Counted from the stretch's first letter, positions 1-15,594 are shown. The stretch is 64,000 nt of DNA from Phytoseiulus persimilis (GCA_037576195.1 CM075101.1:32364001-32428000), one strand, 5' to 3'. A program made the numbers and translations. The notes: generated from the sequence alone by a model not told the origin.

Positions 1-3000
1 GCCGCAGCGGCGGCGGCTTCCTCGCCATACAGGGGCGCCTCGAGCGGTTGGAGTCCCTCTAGTTTGCAATTACGGGTATCCGTTCACATCTCGGGTCAGA
101 ATTGCTCGGAATAATTCATTGTAATGGCGTACTCGGAAATGCAAAACACCAACTTGACCGCCGCCAACCTCCGAAATTCCTACGATGCTTCTTATCAGAT
201 TGGAAACAGTCTCCCCTCATGCTTCAGAATTTCGCATGCGACCGGTTAGTATATTGGAACTCCAAGACCTCCATCGCGGAGTTTCATAAGGATGAATCTC
301 CGGTTGGAGCGATTCAACGCAGCGAGTAATCGCACGTTGTGCCCCCATGTTGCAGATTCCGAATGCCGCTCATGTCGAATTTCCCGGCTGCCCCTTTGAC
401 CACCCACTCTCCTCCTCGTTGTTCGGCGATCTATGGCTTGATCGTTTAACTCAGAAACATTTTGTCTGCTCCGCTCGGAGGAAACTTGTCACCGTACCGA
501 GAAATCTCTCCTACTCCCATCTCCACCTCATCGTCTAACGTCGACCGAGCGACACGCCGTCTGGTTTGGACCTTCCATCCGAATTTCCTAGTCGAGCGAG
601 CCCGTAGAGAATCATCAATCCTCTGTTCACTCTCATCTGGAAGTGCATTTCTCTCCATCTGCCGGTATTCCACCTGATTCTCATCCATTCGTTTGCTCGG
701 TCACAAATCCAGGGACACTGTGGGCGTGTTCGCTCAATTAGACTTGTCTTAGGCAGTCATGACGGATTGCGATGTGCTATTATTACGTGAGAATATTTCG
801 CAGCTGTTTAAGCTTGAAGCGGGCTCAGTCTATCGCCCTCGACATACTTGCAGGGATCGGCTGAGGAGCGCAACGCACATACTTGAACACATAATCACAG
901 TTATTAAGGGATGCCTCCCCTGTTTCGTCTTCGCCGGAACCTTGCCGATCGTCGATCAGTGAGGAGGGGCCTCGAGCAAGAGGTGAAACTTTTCCACGCG
1001 TCGAGGCCCCGAATGGATGCATTGTAAGAATGTTCTTGATTTTGGGTTTTCGGACAAGTTTTCCTCGGGAAAACTCATCCAGTGAGGTGTTCATCTACTT
1101 GGCGTCGGGCAGGGACAGCTGTTGCACCTACCTAGCCGGCCACTGATTCCTTCACGGCGTGGCGTGCATTAATAAAAGCCTGGTATTTTGGGCTGACAGA
1201 CTTGGCATCCCGACGCCTGCAACGAACGTCCGCTGTTATCCAACCGAAATAGAGTGGAGTGGAGGGGAGCGGAGCTGAGACGGATGAGACAGATAGTCGG
1301 AGCAGAAGAATTAGGATGTCTCTAATAGAGATAATTACAGCCGGACGTTCATCGATTTTGCGATCATTGGTTGTGACCGCCAGAAAAAGCGTTCCTATCC
1401 GGATTCATTATAAGTTTCGCTCTCGCTTTTTTACTTCGGTTGCCTCCACGTACTCCCCTCCGGTATTCCTCCGGCAGCTTGATGTTGTGCGTTGCAACTC
1501 CTCCCCTGATCCCCGTCGTATGGACATATCAGCTGCAGGTCGAAAGGAGAGACACTACCGCTCAACGACGAGGAGCAGTGACCGAATGCGGAGACGACCC
1601 TATTTTTCACGATAACCTGTCGAAAACTCCGCTCTGACAGGGATATCGGAGGCAAAAAACTTCGGAGCCATGCAGCTCACCACCGAGCGTGGTTATCTTA
1701 GCGTGCCGGAATTGCGACAGACCGGCCGATATCAGCTGCACGGCGCGAACCCGGTCGGCTGGCCCTTGAGCGCGATCAGCTGACTCCGTGGCCTGATAGC
1801 CGTTTTACATAATGGACCCTGGTGGAGCCGCCTTCGAGATTTCAGGGTTTCCTCTCGTCACCCCATCTTCCGTTAGTCACGAGCTCTGCCGCCGTGCGAT
1901 GTCCGCATCACACTTATTCGCTCCGGTTCTGCGAGAAGACCTAACACGAGGAAACCCTTTCAGTTGAAAACTATCACTCGAGGAAAATGTGATTAGAATC
2001 ACACGAGGGACGCATCGCAAGCTCGGAGCTTCGCTAACCGCGCACCTGAGAGAGTTCGGGTGGGCATCGCTCCAAACAATACGGCTCCACGCCTCACAGG
2101 AAAAAAACTCTGTTCTCCCATCCGCTATTCAACAATGTTAGGCCTTGCCGAAGGTCAAACTAACGAGCTGGTAGGTTCTCGCTAGGGCACGTGTGCCTGC
2201 TGGCGGTGAACGGATGCAACGGACAAGAACACTGTGAGACGGAAAACGAAGGGTCCCCTCCGCACATTGCGGCGTCGACCCGAGCTCTATGAGACTTCCG
2301 AAGTCCGTTGAATTTTCTCGGAGCTATTACGCTGTTCTCGAGTGCGACGACTGAAGCAGACAGAGCGGGGGCAACTGAAGAAAAACGCACGTTTTAACAG
2401 GGTGTCTTTACTTAGTCGGCCATTCTTATCCCAATCAATATCACTTTGTCTAATGGTGCCCTGCTTGTCGATAGTTCCTCACGGGGGAAGAGCCGGAGCT
2501 CCGCTGCGTGATGCTATCAGAGTTCAGAGTGACAAAGAGTTCGTTTCTATGCGCGCCAGAAGCCGTCCCTCCGTCGGAGCCTGCTCGTGTCAGGCACCAG
2601 GAGCCTACTCCAGGGAGGGAAACTGACGGAAAAAGAGGAATGGAAGCCACTTTAGACAATGTCGCACCATGCATATCTGTCATGTCGTGCCATCTCGTCA
2701 TAGAGGAGAGATCTAATAAAGAGGAACGGATCAGCGCCACCCCACCGCCTCGGGGAATCGCCTGCGAGAATTTCCCCCCGTTCTCTGCCGCGCTCGCTGA
2801 GCTCCAATAAATTTCAAATCCTTCCCACGCAAAGTCCCATTTTGCTGGAGCAGCGACCGCTCATGGATCTCGTACTGTGGTCCCCGTTTCGCGTGAGTGG
2901 CTGAAAGCAAGGCTGGTTCCTTTCCAATTCTGCGCCCCCTTGGCTGCTGCTACCACCGCTTCCGCCCCGCCCTCAACCCCACAGCCGCTCCCGCGGAATG

Positions 3001-6000
3001 GGAACCATATTGAACAAGAATATTGAGTGGGCGGCCAAGATGTTAAATGCAGGACTTGAATCTCATTTTGCCCGGGCTCGTTGTCTGTCATACTGCGGTG
3101 CGAAGTTAATTATCCCGCGGGGCGGGTGGGAGATGCTCTGCGCGCGTGCAGTTTGTGCGAAATATCTCGATGAACGGGCGCGTCCCGCCCACGGTTCAGG
3201 AGCTGAGGAGCGTCCGATCGCTCGAGAGGTGTGACTTAGTCCGAGTCTACGGGAGCCCGGGCGAACTGGCGAATCGTTTCGTGACCGCTGATTCCATCGA
3301 GAACTCGTATGAGAAGACCTAATAAGCTGTTTCGAATGAAGACGTCGATATCAAAAAAGTCTCACAAAGCGTCCGCCTTGCTTCGTGCGCTGCCGCCGTC
3401 TTGAGCTCATGGCGTTTCTCCTGGGCCCGCCTAAGCCCTTCTCTTCCGCAAGACCATTCAATTGGCCATCAACGCCACACACAAAACTTGAAAACCATTT
3501 TGCTTTCGCTTCCGTGCTCGTTCTCCTCGCCGACGCTTCTTCCGTTCGCCGCGTTCTTTCCCGTTCCCTCGATTGAGTAAATGATTGCTCGTTAGAACTC
3601 GCCGTCAAAAGAGAAAGAGAGTCAGGAGCGAGGAAGCGGTCGAATTCGAATAAGGAAGTGAAGCGAAATGGCCCTAAAAGTCGGGTCGACTCTTCGGTGA
3701 GAGCCATCTGCCTTCGTCCTGAGCGGAAGACAAATCAGCCGCTTTGAACCCGGCTTCAGGAATTGCGTAGAAGAAACGTTGCAAGATTGAAGAAGGTACG
3801 CGCGCCGACGTGACCGACGTAATGCCATGCACTGCGCGGTTGGGGAAGTTTGCAAATTGTGATTTACGACAAAGCGAGCGCTACTTTCACCGAGCTAAAG
3901 TAATATCTCTCACACCTCCTTGAACAGTAGGGGCTTGGGGCACGAGCCGAAGCGCGTTTGCCACGATGCTTAGACGGATGGATGACTTCTTTGGACGGGA
4001 GATACGAGCTCTGGACGGATGGAGGGAAGGTCTTGGGAAAAATCCGCCTTCACAGGAACTTGAGCTGCGGCCGCGGCCCCAGGCGGAAGTGTGATATATG
4101 GGAGCTAGCTTCGACCAGTCGGACCCACGAACGGAGCGTCCCAACTCAAATTGTGGGCCGAAAAATGCATATTTGCTTCCATTGACGAGTTACAGCTGAT
4201 TCGGGCGTTCCCATCTCTGAGTTGAGTCTATGGGTCTCCTATATTCTCCCATTCTCCTTTTTTTCGCACTCGCAGTTCCTTTTGTGAACCAAAGGGTTTC
4301 CCCTTTGTGAGTTGTTCAACGAAAAGAGAAGAGATGTTCAACAACACAGTTCGAGAGTTTGTATTCACGGACCGCACATCCTGATCCGCGAGACTCTACT
4401 TCTGCGCGGTTCTGTCGACTTGATCCGATAGCCAGGCGGAGTTGAGTGACGCAAAGCAGACCATTAAGGATTCGTTGGCGATCCCTCTTCGAGTCGGAGC
4501 ATCGGGTTTCGCGCCAACTTATCCTTCCGTCCGATGGGTATGGAACGCCGCAAGAATCGAACGACAATCACTCATAGCACCTAGTTTCGGATGCAGATCC
4601 GCTACGTGGTCCAGTCACACCGGCAACCAGGGTGCCACCGATCTCGGAGCTCCCTGTGATGCCCACTAGAAGTAAACAGCCAGATCAGACGTATGTTCGG
4701 CTGAGAGATCAGGACAATGAAAAGAATCCCCAATGCTGGACCAGGAAGCGGCGGAGATGCGCCACTTTCTCCTGAAAATCCCGCCGAATTCAGACACCAT
4801 TGAACTCCGGTTGTGTACAAGCGCCGCTTCGGCTTGGCTCCTCATGTGTTGCAATTTTGTGTTCCTGAACTATGGACATGGCAGACGGATAACAGACACG
4901 TGAATCCGTGCGTGCTGCAACCGAGAATCGTGCACGAACATTCATCGCGTCTTCTGCCAAGTTTGTTAACGTACCGCAGCTTCGCGCTCGGACATCGCCA
5001 CCGAGGCGGAGTTCGCCGCCGACGCCCGTTTTGAATGAGTAAAGAGCAGCAAACGAGCCAGCATATTTTGAAACGGCAGCCGGCTGCGCGGGGTTTCAGC
5101 GAGAGTAGCTACGGAGCGACGTCGGCAGGGACTGCGCGAGGAGAATTCTACAGCCAGCTCGTAATAGTGCTGCATATAAAACGCGACAAGACAAAGTTTC
5201 CGTAATGCAACCCCTGAGGGCTGTTAGACGGCATACGGGGCGAGATCCGAGGGGCCTGGGGAGAGTCATTGGCTAGGGTCGGGAGACCAGACAAGTCAGC
5301 ATAGAAGACTACGTATACAATAAAATAACTGGATTCGCTCAAATTCATTGCCAACTATTCGGCCCACTTTACAAGCACCGTCTCCGAGTCACTGATGTTT
5401 CGGAAAATTGCAGAATCTTAGGGTAGACGGCTGAGGAAGCCGGGAGTCTCGGCCAGCACGGTTCGACCCTCCAAGTTCACTGGATCACAAGGTCGAGTTG
5501 CTGACAATTCACCCTTCGGGCTGAGTCTCGTCGAGCTTGGAACTGAATTATTCAAGCGGGGATGGTAGGATACGGAGAACATTCTAAGCTCGACGTCACT
5601 GATTCCGAACTCAGAGAGGATAATCCTGAGAAAAAAGTGTCCAGTGATGAACGTTTTCCAACTTGGGAAAGGTTCCATGGTCGAGCCCTGCTAACTCGGA
5701 TGCTTTTCTTGTTGTTTGCCAAGAAGGGAGATTTGGCTGTTATTCTCGACTTGCATCGACCCCGTGGAAGTGGATGGATGCGAGAAAGCACTTCAGGTCC
5801 TTCCGCTGTGCCGACTTACGAATGTGTCCGAAGCGGCCCAACAAAGCTGTTGACAGAAAAATATGGAATCGTGCTCACCGGTCGCCAACACCCCGGTTCC
5901 AGCAGAGCCATGGGATACGCACAAGTTCTTGTATTCCAGTCGACGGGTCTGATCGACAACATCTCTCAGGACCACTGGCTGAGTTGCTCTCACCGCTTCA

Positions 6001-9000
6001 GCAATACGAAGCAAAAACGATTACTGTTTCAGGTCGGAGATCAGGAGCGCTGAAGAACCGCGCCTACAGCCACAAAGCGAGGAAACAAAAGAAGCAAAGT
6101 TAACCCACATGTACACCCATTCACTAGGAGGAGAGCCATTCCATGCGTCGATACCACTACCTCCTCTATTCACTGTCATGATTTGGGAGAATTCTCTCCG
6201 TCTTTACGAGCCTTCCCCTTCACTGCAGAGCAAGCCATAGTTTCCTTCAGATACACCGTCGACGTTCGGCAAGAATCTCAATCTTCCCATAAACCCGTCG
6301 ATATTTTGGCAGGTGGGCGGTCTCGACGAGGGAGTAGACCATTAGCAATGCCGGGGGGAGGGGAATTCCTCTTGATTCCGATGTTTGTCATATCGGTTCA
6401 TTTTGATTCTTCCTAGCCTGCGGTTCTCTCCCGAGGAATCGTGGTCGATGCGGAACGACTTCGCGTCGAACCTGTATCGAGAGTCCGAGTTTGCGGCGTC
6501 ATCTCAGGCTACGAGGTTTCTCCCGGCCGGGCAGTTCATCACAGCGAGAATAATTTCAGGAAGGTCCCCGCGATCAAATCTCTTCCGGTCTGCTTTTTGA
6601 GATCGCCAAAACCAGAAGCACAATGCTTGCGCGTGTCGATTCTGAACAATAACTGGAGCACTGGAGTCGAGAAGCGATTTTGATTGAGAGCAATTCCTGT
6701 GATCAATTAAACTTTTCAAAATTCAGCGCATCTGAGTGGACTCGGCTCTTTGATCCCGTCCAATAGGCTGGATAGGAGGTCGAGGGTGAAGCCGACAGCT
6801 CGAGCTGAAGCTTGTGGAACTCAATCATGACTGGTGAACAAAATAATCCGATGTTGTCGTCATCGTAGCTACGACACGACCCTTTCAGGATAATAATCAG
6901 TCGTTTCTGTTTTCGCCTCTCAGATGATGGTGATGACGGCGAACTCGAACTCCGATGAAGCGTCATCGTGATCTACCAGTTTCGGGGCAGGTCGAGAGCA
7001 TCTTCGTGGAACAGCGGAGGAATGGAGTCAGCAGCAACAAAGATATGGCCTCCAACACCGATGGAGTAGTTGGCTGAGAGTTTGGATGTTCCACTCTGTT
7101 TGCACTCCGCGTCTAAGTTGCGATGCCCAAGTGAACTTCCAACAATAGAGGAGAACCACGTCAGGTTAACTTTTGTCGGGTGTGCGAAGAAGTTGTGACT
7201 CTTCTTCGGCTGGCTCTCCAGAGCCCATCAAAGCTGTCCAACGCACACCACTTAGGGGGAACGACTCTGTTTGAAGCGAGTCTGGGTCCTGTTCTGTGCA
7301 ACACCGCTGGTGCCATCGGATCCCAGGAATCGCTTCCTATCCACGGCCCTCCTCCTCGGGATCTAGATCAAATCGGAAGCTCCATACTGTTTTGATTGCC
7401 ATACTGTCGTTGAAGGGAACGTTCCTCTGTTTATCTTCGGCCCGTCCGCGACGGATCACCTTCTTGCAGTGGGCGCATACCATGCACAGAGAGGCTGTTT
7501 CTCTCTCCCTTCCGACGAATGAGATGGCGATCACGTGAGTGTTTTATACCGAACAAGACCTCGTTGCGACAGGAAGGCGGAGAACGACGCCAAACAGACG
7601 GACGAGAGATCGCGAGAAAAAAACGGTGAAACGGGGGACGATCACGAATGCCGCTCCTCCAACGAATCTTTCCTCATATGAGAGTACATTGCCAAGTCAG
7701 AAAAACCCCTCCCTCTTCATCACTCTGATTCTATTACGCTTGTACATTTTTTTCCTTCTGCCTTAGCTCCCCGAAACAAATTGATTTCTCCGTTTTCATT
7801 TTTGGGCTCGATGAGCTCAAGAGCTCGATCCTTTCTCCCCGATGTTTCAACCGCGAGTCGGGCGTGTTCCTCCATCCGCGGGAGGGGAATCCGCGCCTCG
7901 AATCGGTTCTTTGTGAGGGATAACCAGGTGGAAGCGCGGGCCTCCAAGGGAGTTTGCCGAGAACGCTGGGAAGAGCCGTTGAGAGACAAGCCTCGAAAAA
8001 AAACATGCTATGATAGGGTAACGACGAGGTGAAGGCATCCCAGCGGGGGAGATCGTGCGAAACAGAGTTTGAGCGAATCCGTTTTGCAGCTTGTCGTTCT
8101 CGAAAATTTGAAATTCCTCGTCTCCGCATTCTTGACGTGATCCCCGCTTCCTCTCTCACTCCGTAGTCTGTCTATGTACCCATCTGTCGCCGAGTGAGAC
8201 TTCGGCGGGCTCGCGCCGTTACACATGGAATGACGGAGCGCTATTCGTTTCGCCCGCTTCTCATATCCCGATGTTTCATCCGATTTCTCCACAGCGCCTG
8301 TGGTTTCTTCCCCGCTTTGCCTTCGACATCGTCGTCCCCTGGCGTCGTGCTGATTCGAGCCCCGGCTCATCTCAGGCTGTTCTCGCCGGTCCGGCACCGC
8401 CCTGAGATTCCCAACCGAGGGATTTCTCCGTTTGCTAATTACGGTCGCGATCGCGATTCTTGCTCAATATCGAGGAGTTGACTCGTCGCGGATCGCATGC
8501 AGGAAATACTTCGATGAAAGGAACCTTCTCCACCGTGTCATCCTCCGCTTCATTTGCTTACCCGTCGTTTGTTCCTGCTATTCAAATCGATAAGATAGGC
8601 AGCTATTCGTTCCCCCGCGACGAGTGCATGCTTGTGTGACTCTGAGAGAGCGCATCGGATATTCGCTGACGTGACGCTGGAGTAAACTGTTGGTGCTCCG
8701 TAATAGAAAATTTCCAAATTTCTGTCGGGGACGAACATCTACTCGATCAGGCGTGGGCTTCGCCGTTCGTCGCTGAGATTCCAGTCGAGTGGCAACGCAA
8801 GCGTCACACCGGGCGACAGAATGGAGTCCTGATTACATGGCGTCCGAGTTACATGGCGTCGAAAGACGGAGATCTCGGCGGGTCCCAGAAGAACGGGACG
8901 CCCGTCGCGTAGAACCCGTGACGAGCGGAGGCGGTAACATGGGAACTAACGAGAAATCGCCAAATAGATCACTTGCTTCCGTCAACTGACACACAAAGCG

Positions 9001-10917
9001 GCACACAGGAGTAGAAGACTGAACTCTGCTGGACGGAGGTGTCGTGGGTGGCGGGACAAAGCTAGTTGTGTCGGCTCGATTGATGCGAGTGACCGAAGTA
9101 AGTCGGCTGCAACCGCTCCCCATCGGCCACCACCAGGACAGACTTCCCGGTCGTCGTCGTCGCCACCGCCGCCAACGGTGAATCAATACCATGGGGTGCC
9201 AATAAGACCAGTGAGTAATCAGGCCATTGGTAACGAACAGGACGCGCTTCCCAAAGGACGTGGCTGTCGGGATTTCGCAACCGATGATTGCCGCGAATCA
9301 ACAACAAGCCCCGCCAAGACCGCGACCACAACACCGATCACACTAAAGCACAGTCAGCCCCGCGTTTGAGCTCAATCGACGGAACGTAATAGACTCCGTC
9401 GCTGAATCCCGGCTCCGTTTGCTTTTCCCGACCCTGAAATCGCAAAGGCTCACAAACTCGTTTCAAGAGTTGTCATGCCTACAACGTCGACTTCTTCGCT
9501 GAGAGTATGTCTCCGTCTGGGTGTGTGCATCGTGCGGACTTGATGGACTCTTCCTGGAATGCCTCAGCTGGGAAAACTTCGAAGACCGCGATGGCGTTTC
9601 GGAATCCCAGCATTCGATGACAGTTTTAGACATCGGTATGCGCCCGGACCATCATTTCACCAGCCAGCAAATCGGAAGCATTAGATGCGTTCCGATGCAG
9701 GTGAACTCGTCAAGAGCTGTGGTCCCGGAAGGCAGCGGCGGAGCTGGCCTCAGAGGTTCCCCGTCGGACGAGACAAGGCCGCTGGCACGTCTCAACGTCG
9801 GGAGAGCGCACCCACCCACCCTACGAGCGTGCCACGCGAACAACGCCAATAGCCAACAGGGGGTCACGCGTTGCAGTTTATGGTGACGACCCTCTGGGCT
9901 ACAACTTGCCCCGTGGTATTCTCCCTCGCTATCTGGCCGCGTGTACGTCCGGCTCCATGTCACCAAAGCGACAGCATCAACCACAGGAGAGGACCAGCCG
10001 CGCCATGAACTTGGAATGCGGTGGAAGAAACATGTTTGGCGCTCACGCATTCGGGTCAGTATTCCGCATGCACACCTCGCGGAATGGCCCGCCGGCTGGT
10101 CGTGAACTATGTGAAGTGAACCCTGCCAGACAGTCTAGAAGCGGAGCCGAATCGCTCGGTCCGATCAATGGCCCGTCTGCGCCTTGACAGGCGTTGCTAA
10201 CTTTAATTGGCTCGGGAGAGCTCTACAAAAAAAATGCAAAAACGGACTGGTTCTACTAGCCAACCGAGATGAACGGTGGGAAACGAATACCAACAGGGTA
10301 GTAAGAGGGCGTTCTCTTTCCATAAAAGTCTGCTTTGCATGTTCCCCGAGATCGGCGTGGTTGAACGGGCTGGAATCGTGTCTGCCACTCGAATTCCCTC
10401 CGAACCTTGACGAACAGACGCCTCCGTCGAGAGGGCTTATTCTATCGCCGTTTTCGCTTTTTTCACCGAGCGAGTGCCTGGCTCGGACCTCATTTTGCCA
10501 TCTTTACCTCCCTCACACTGAATCTACTCGTCCCATGCGTGCCGGCAGCCTATTCGGTAAGCTGTGTTTCCCGCTTCCCCTCCAAGAAACACGAGGTCCA
10601 TCCGTTTTTCATAGCGACTTCAACGTTCCTGTCCGACGGCCGGGCGAGGACTGATTGGGAACATCAAGCCAATGTTTACGTAGTATTTCGGCCAGGATAA
10701 TGCATCTTCGATTCGTTCGCACTCTTGGGACACTCTGGATGGATACACGAGGGACACAACAGAAGCTCCTCTCAGTCCGTGGGAAGAATTTCAATCCCAC
10801 ACCCGGATTCCCGCACCCGGTGAGCACTTTCTGAGAGTAAACTCCCACGCACTGCTACGCGTGCTCCATATAGAACGCTATAGAACGCTCATCGATAATG
10901 GATACAGGGCATGATAT

Positions 10918-10941
10918 ACCGATGTCGCGATCGACATCGGT
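10918..10941. repeat. Perfect 10-bp inverted repeat with 4-bp spacer
   Basis: The arms are ACCGATGTCG and CGACATCGGT separated by CGAT, a perfect inverted repeat in otherwise featureless sequence. It could be a dimeric protein-binding site or chance in a genome rich in CGATCG words. No gene lies near enough to assign a role. Confidence 0.5.
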
Positions 10942-13905
10942 CTTTGAACAAACACAGGGCGATCCGTGTCGTCCTTCGTTCCGGAACCACAAACTAAGCT
11001 ATAACCCAAGCGTAAAATAATCTATTCGGCATTCGAGATGGCGCTAGCTCATACCTCCCGAAATATTAATAATTCAAGTCGATTGATGAATGAGCTTGGA
11101 AGCGTCCAGACTCGTGTTCGGACGAGTATACAGGTGGAGGCCGCTTCAGACTGGGCTCTCGAAATATCACAAGCTCGAGCGCTCGATCCACGGGATCGCT
11201 CGCTGGAAATTCAAGGAAGAGATCATGGGACGACCACTGAGTCGCGAAGCTGCCATTTCACTATTTCCCCGGGAGACTACCAGATCAGCTCTATGAAATT
11301 CCGAAAACACGAGGAGCGACAGATACAAATGTCGGCTGTTGAGGTCTTTTGGATGCATCCCGGGTGAGACGAGTGCTTAATTGGCTCCTTTCGGCTGCGA
11401 TTCAGTTTGAGCAATCTAAGGACAGCTCTCTCGAGATCTTCTCTAGGATATAGGCAGCCTGGGGCGGCCGTTCAGAGTCGGACGTCACGAAGACGCCGAA
11501 CTTTCTTTGTTCTCGGCCTCCATCTCTGCTCCGTATGCATGGTAATTATTATTTCGTTCGATAAGAATTAGGTTTGAAAAACTTATCGTTGGAAGACTCG
11601 GTGGGCGCTGGAAGAATATTCAGTTTCGAAGCCCGGTCTACACGCCAATCATGTAACGCAGTATCCTTGAAGCTGCCTGCGGCTTCGCTAAGGGAACTCA
11701 GCTCCGACAAGGGATCGGACGTATTCGTCCTGTGTAATGTTTTTGCTTCCTTAACACAACCTCCGAGCAGCTCACGCGATCGCGAAACATTGAATCGGGT
11801 GCTCCGGGTCTGGCTCCGGCCTCTCTTCGGAACTACACAGCTAACTGCTCTGTCTCGAAGAGCGCGCTCGCGACAACTGTATCTCCTGAAGATATCCCAG
11901 ATGGGAGCCGTTGAGTACTGTTCAGGGATGAAGGAGACGCTCCTGGCATCCTTTCGCAGAGGAGTCTTAGGAACGAATCTGCCGCTTTCGGTTGCCGTTC
12001 TTCGCCTTCTTTTATGTTGACCTAGGACCCTCTTTCCTCTGCGTCAGCCGTGGCTACTGTTCTGATACTAACGAAGCTCGCCTCAGGCGATCGTTGTCGC
12101 TGAACAATGTGCCTCATATTTCAAGAAGGGGTCGAATCAACTTTCAGCTTTTATGATCTAGGGTAACTAAGAGCTCGAACTAGCAGAAACTGGTTCGCGG
12201 ATTTCGCGACGCAATGAGGGCCTCGGCGCAAAAGGAACATCATTCTAATTTGAAGCGACATTCGATCTCATGATCCCATAGGATGACAAGCAACATGTCA
12301 GAAAACGGTACCCTGGGCATTCTGACCGATTTTCCTCTCGGAGTGGCGTTTCTGCGAACTTTTGGCCGGAAAGCAGCAACGACATTCGCTTCGCTCCGAG
12401 GCGAACTTCGCTCAGAGAACACCCATTGTTCCAATTGTGTCCCGAGAACCGGAGATGAAGAGAAACGAATCAGTCCTGGACAGATGAAAGAACGGTCATT
12501 TCGACGTTCGCTACAAGTTATCGGTCGGTCAAGAAAACACTGCGTCGACGTCTCTTTTGGTTCCGACGACCGTCTGGAACCGACAAGAACGAATCTCTGG
12601 GTACAGCGGCAGCAGGACGACGGAATCTCCATGCCAAGCAACAATGGATCCTTGCGGAGAACAGCTGGATGACAAGGAGCATGCTTGACGCACCACGTAT
12701 CGTACTGCAGGACTTTGGTTATAATTCTAGACACGTGCACACCTGTTCCATAGGTTCCGCTTGCGAAGCGTGTATGCTATCGTTCGCGCTGCGCTGATGG
12801 TCGCTGTCGCTAGTCTTGTCGACACATCCGACGATCGATTGAGTCAAGGTCGATCGTGAACATATGTATCCGCTACGGTTTGCATCTGCGTGCACGATGG
12901 CCGCTGTTCTACGTGAACGGTTTCCGCAGAAGTTCTGCGTCGGTTCAATTATTCTAACGAATACGATGAGCGACGGTTGGGCTCAGCGAATAGATCATAG
13001 CGAGAGTCATCAAGCTGACCACACTAATCATTGAATGTCAATTTTTTCGGTCGAGCTCTCACTAATGTCAAGCCTACTGACCTGGCGGTTGAGGACGATT
13101 CGACCTGCCCTATGCTTGACCTGAGCTCCGAGCTCGAACGTAATTTTTCCGTCGACTCCCTCGTTTTGGGAGGAGCAGATCACCCTGTCCGAGCCGAATA
13201 TTCCTCAACCGTTAGATGAAAAGTGGAGTGAGGACCGGCTCGAGCTTTCGGGGCGAATTCGAGTTTGGAGAGAGCATTGATGTGCGGGATGGACGAAAGA
13301 CCCAACAGGAGGAGTTCCTTCGATTCCGCGTCTCTAGCGGAGGGGAGAGAGTAGGGGAAACTTTCCAAGGCCGCCAAAGACCGTTCACGTTGTTCCCTGT
13401 CTGGTATTAGAACTCCCCACATCAAGCATTGCTCTGGAGCTGTTCTGAAGCCGCGAAACGATCGTGGTTCTATCAGATCTGCTTGCCCTGCTCGGACGTC
13501 CAGTAGTTTTCATTCGCTGATAACGATCCGAAAGAAAGCGCCTGGTTTGGGATTCAGCTGCTTCGATCGCCGGCGCTGGGATACTAAGTATGCTCGAGAC
13601 GAGCTCGCGCACTATGGACGGGTACAAGAATTGCTTACAGCTTCGCAGCTGAAAACACGGCAGAGATCGCGTATCTTTTCTAACAGAACTGATCCCGGAG
13701 CTTGCACGGCACAGTTCCGCCCTGATGACAGGACCAGAGCCTCCGGTAGGAAGAAACATGAATATACCCTCGTCAAATGAAACTAGAACAGCTTGGCCGT
13801 GGGAGCGAGCGGCGCGGCGTTTTGCTTTTGCGCCTCCCGCAGAATCACCGCGAGACAGATTGTGGGCGGTGTCTCCCGCACTCACAACTTCACAGAAACT
13901 CTTCG

Positions 13906-13924
13906 CCCCCCCCCCCCCCCCCCC
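13906..13924. repeat. Poly(C) tract, 19 nt
   Basis: An uninterrupted run of 19 C, the longest homopolymer I noticed in the window. Four more C or G tracts of 11 nt or longer occur (27967-27981, 35153-35163, 44607-44622, 57361-57372). Confidence 0.9.
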
Positions 13925-15594
13925 ACCTTAAACATCGAGGAATGTTTACTCTGCGACAGGCTGAATTCTGAGAAGCTCAGCCCTAGTTAAGGATTGGAGC
14001 CACTTTGCTTTTACCCGACCACATCGAGCGGTGTCACGCGCTGTGCTATCCTTCTTTTTATTCCCTTCGGCAGTCTCTGCTCGTTGCTCGTCGTCATGCA
14101 ACCGGTCCGAAACACGTGCACTCTGCTCGGTGCGTTCCGGCCGAAGGACGAACGGAGGACGGGAACAAGAAGTTTGTAGCTCCGACGTTTCTGGAACAAG
14201 AACGTGAATCCGGGATCGTCTTCCGAAAGTTCGGTTTTAAACATTTGTGCGTCATCTGGAGCTAAGCCATGAGCTGCCCTACGCATTCAGAAATAACGCA
14301 TTCCCGAGGCCCAGAGGCTCCTTCTCCATTTGCGGCTCCGTCCCCCTTGGAAGTCATCCGTCGTCGTCGTCGTCAACGGAAAGTAGCATGGCGACGGAGA
14401 ACAGGAGGAGACCTCAGAGATTTTCCCTTGAATGATTCCTTTGAGGGACATAAGGTCAACAGACCTCCATTAATATCTCCCGCTGGTTCGTTCGTCAGAT
14501 GGCTGCGAAACGACGAGGCAAATAGTTTCTCGATACCACCTGTGGGAAAAGCCATGAAGTACACCTTCTGGTTCCACCGGTGAGGCACTACGAGCGGCGC
14601 GCAAGCCAACACTCGAGGGAATCTCTCATGGCCCAGGCTTCTTGGGGGCTTACCGAGCACGCGAACCGCGCCGACAACGTTCCGATGCTCCCGAATGAAT
14701 GAAATATGCTTTTCGGAAATCACTCTTCGGAAAATAACTCACGCCAGAGCGACTTCCTAGATCTCGCGTGAGTCTCGCGCGAGGCCCGCGAAGAGCGTGC
14801 CGCGAGCGTTCCGCAGCCGAAACCGAGGAATGCAGACCGGAGAAACTCCGTACGATGTGGCACTCGCTCGAGTCTCGCGACCGGGGCCCCCGAGCCGAAA
14901 ATCACCGTGGGTCACGGGGAGCCTTCTCAGAGTTGAATGTTCCGACGCAGCGTCAAAGAACCTGATAGGCCTCGAAAATTTCCTCGTGTTTTGAGTTTGC
15001 TGTCTTACTCCCCCAGCAATCGTTGGAGCGTTCTCAGAGGTTGTCCGGACTTGTTCCCGACGATTCTTCAGCTGGGCCCCACAACGAACACTTATTTGAT
15101 GAACGGATGACGTCCGAGTTCGCAGACTCCGCTGCGTTCGTCTCTCGGCCGGAGAGGAGCTGTAACGCGTAGAAGCGTTTTTGAGGCAACGGCTCATCTG
15201 CAGCTCTTCGGAAGGGGTGGTTGTAAATATTGAGTCACGCGACCCAGTGGAGCGATCAACCGTCCGTCGTTTTTTGGTAACCATCGACGACGATGTTGTG
15301 TTTGCTCAATTATTCAATAGGCGGACATTTCGTCGCGGATGCGACTTCGAATGCGAGCATATCTCCGCTCTCAGTGGGCCGGAGGTTGCATCTGACCTTG
15401 TGATCAACATCGGAATCAACGGAGGATAACAATGATATTATTCATGTGTGTGCATGCTCCGCGGGCTCACCGACACTCGAGCTCGACGGACAGAGTCAGC
15501 AGCTCGGTGTGAGCAAACGTCGCGACATGGGCTTTGTTCGCTCGTTATTTCGCGTGCGTCACTCGTAGCAACTGCCGCTGGAGCGTCCGATGAA

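Noticed and set aside
5562-6103. Two overlapping plus-strand frames of 163 and 146 codons
   Set aside because: Different frames over the same DNA, no known motif, no splice partners; consistent with chance in CG-rich sequence.
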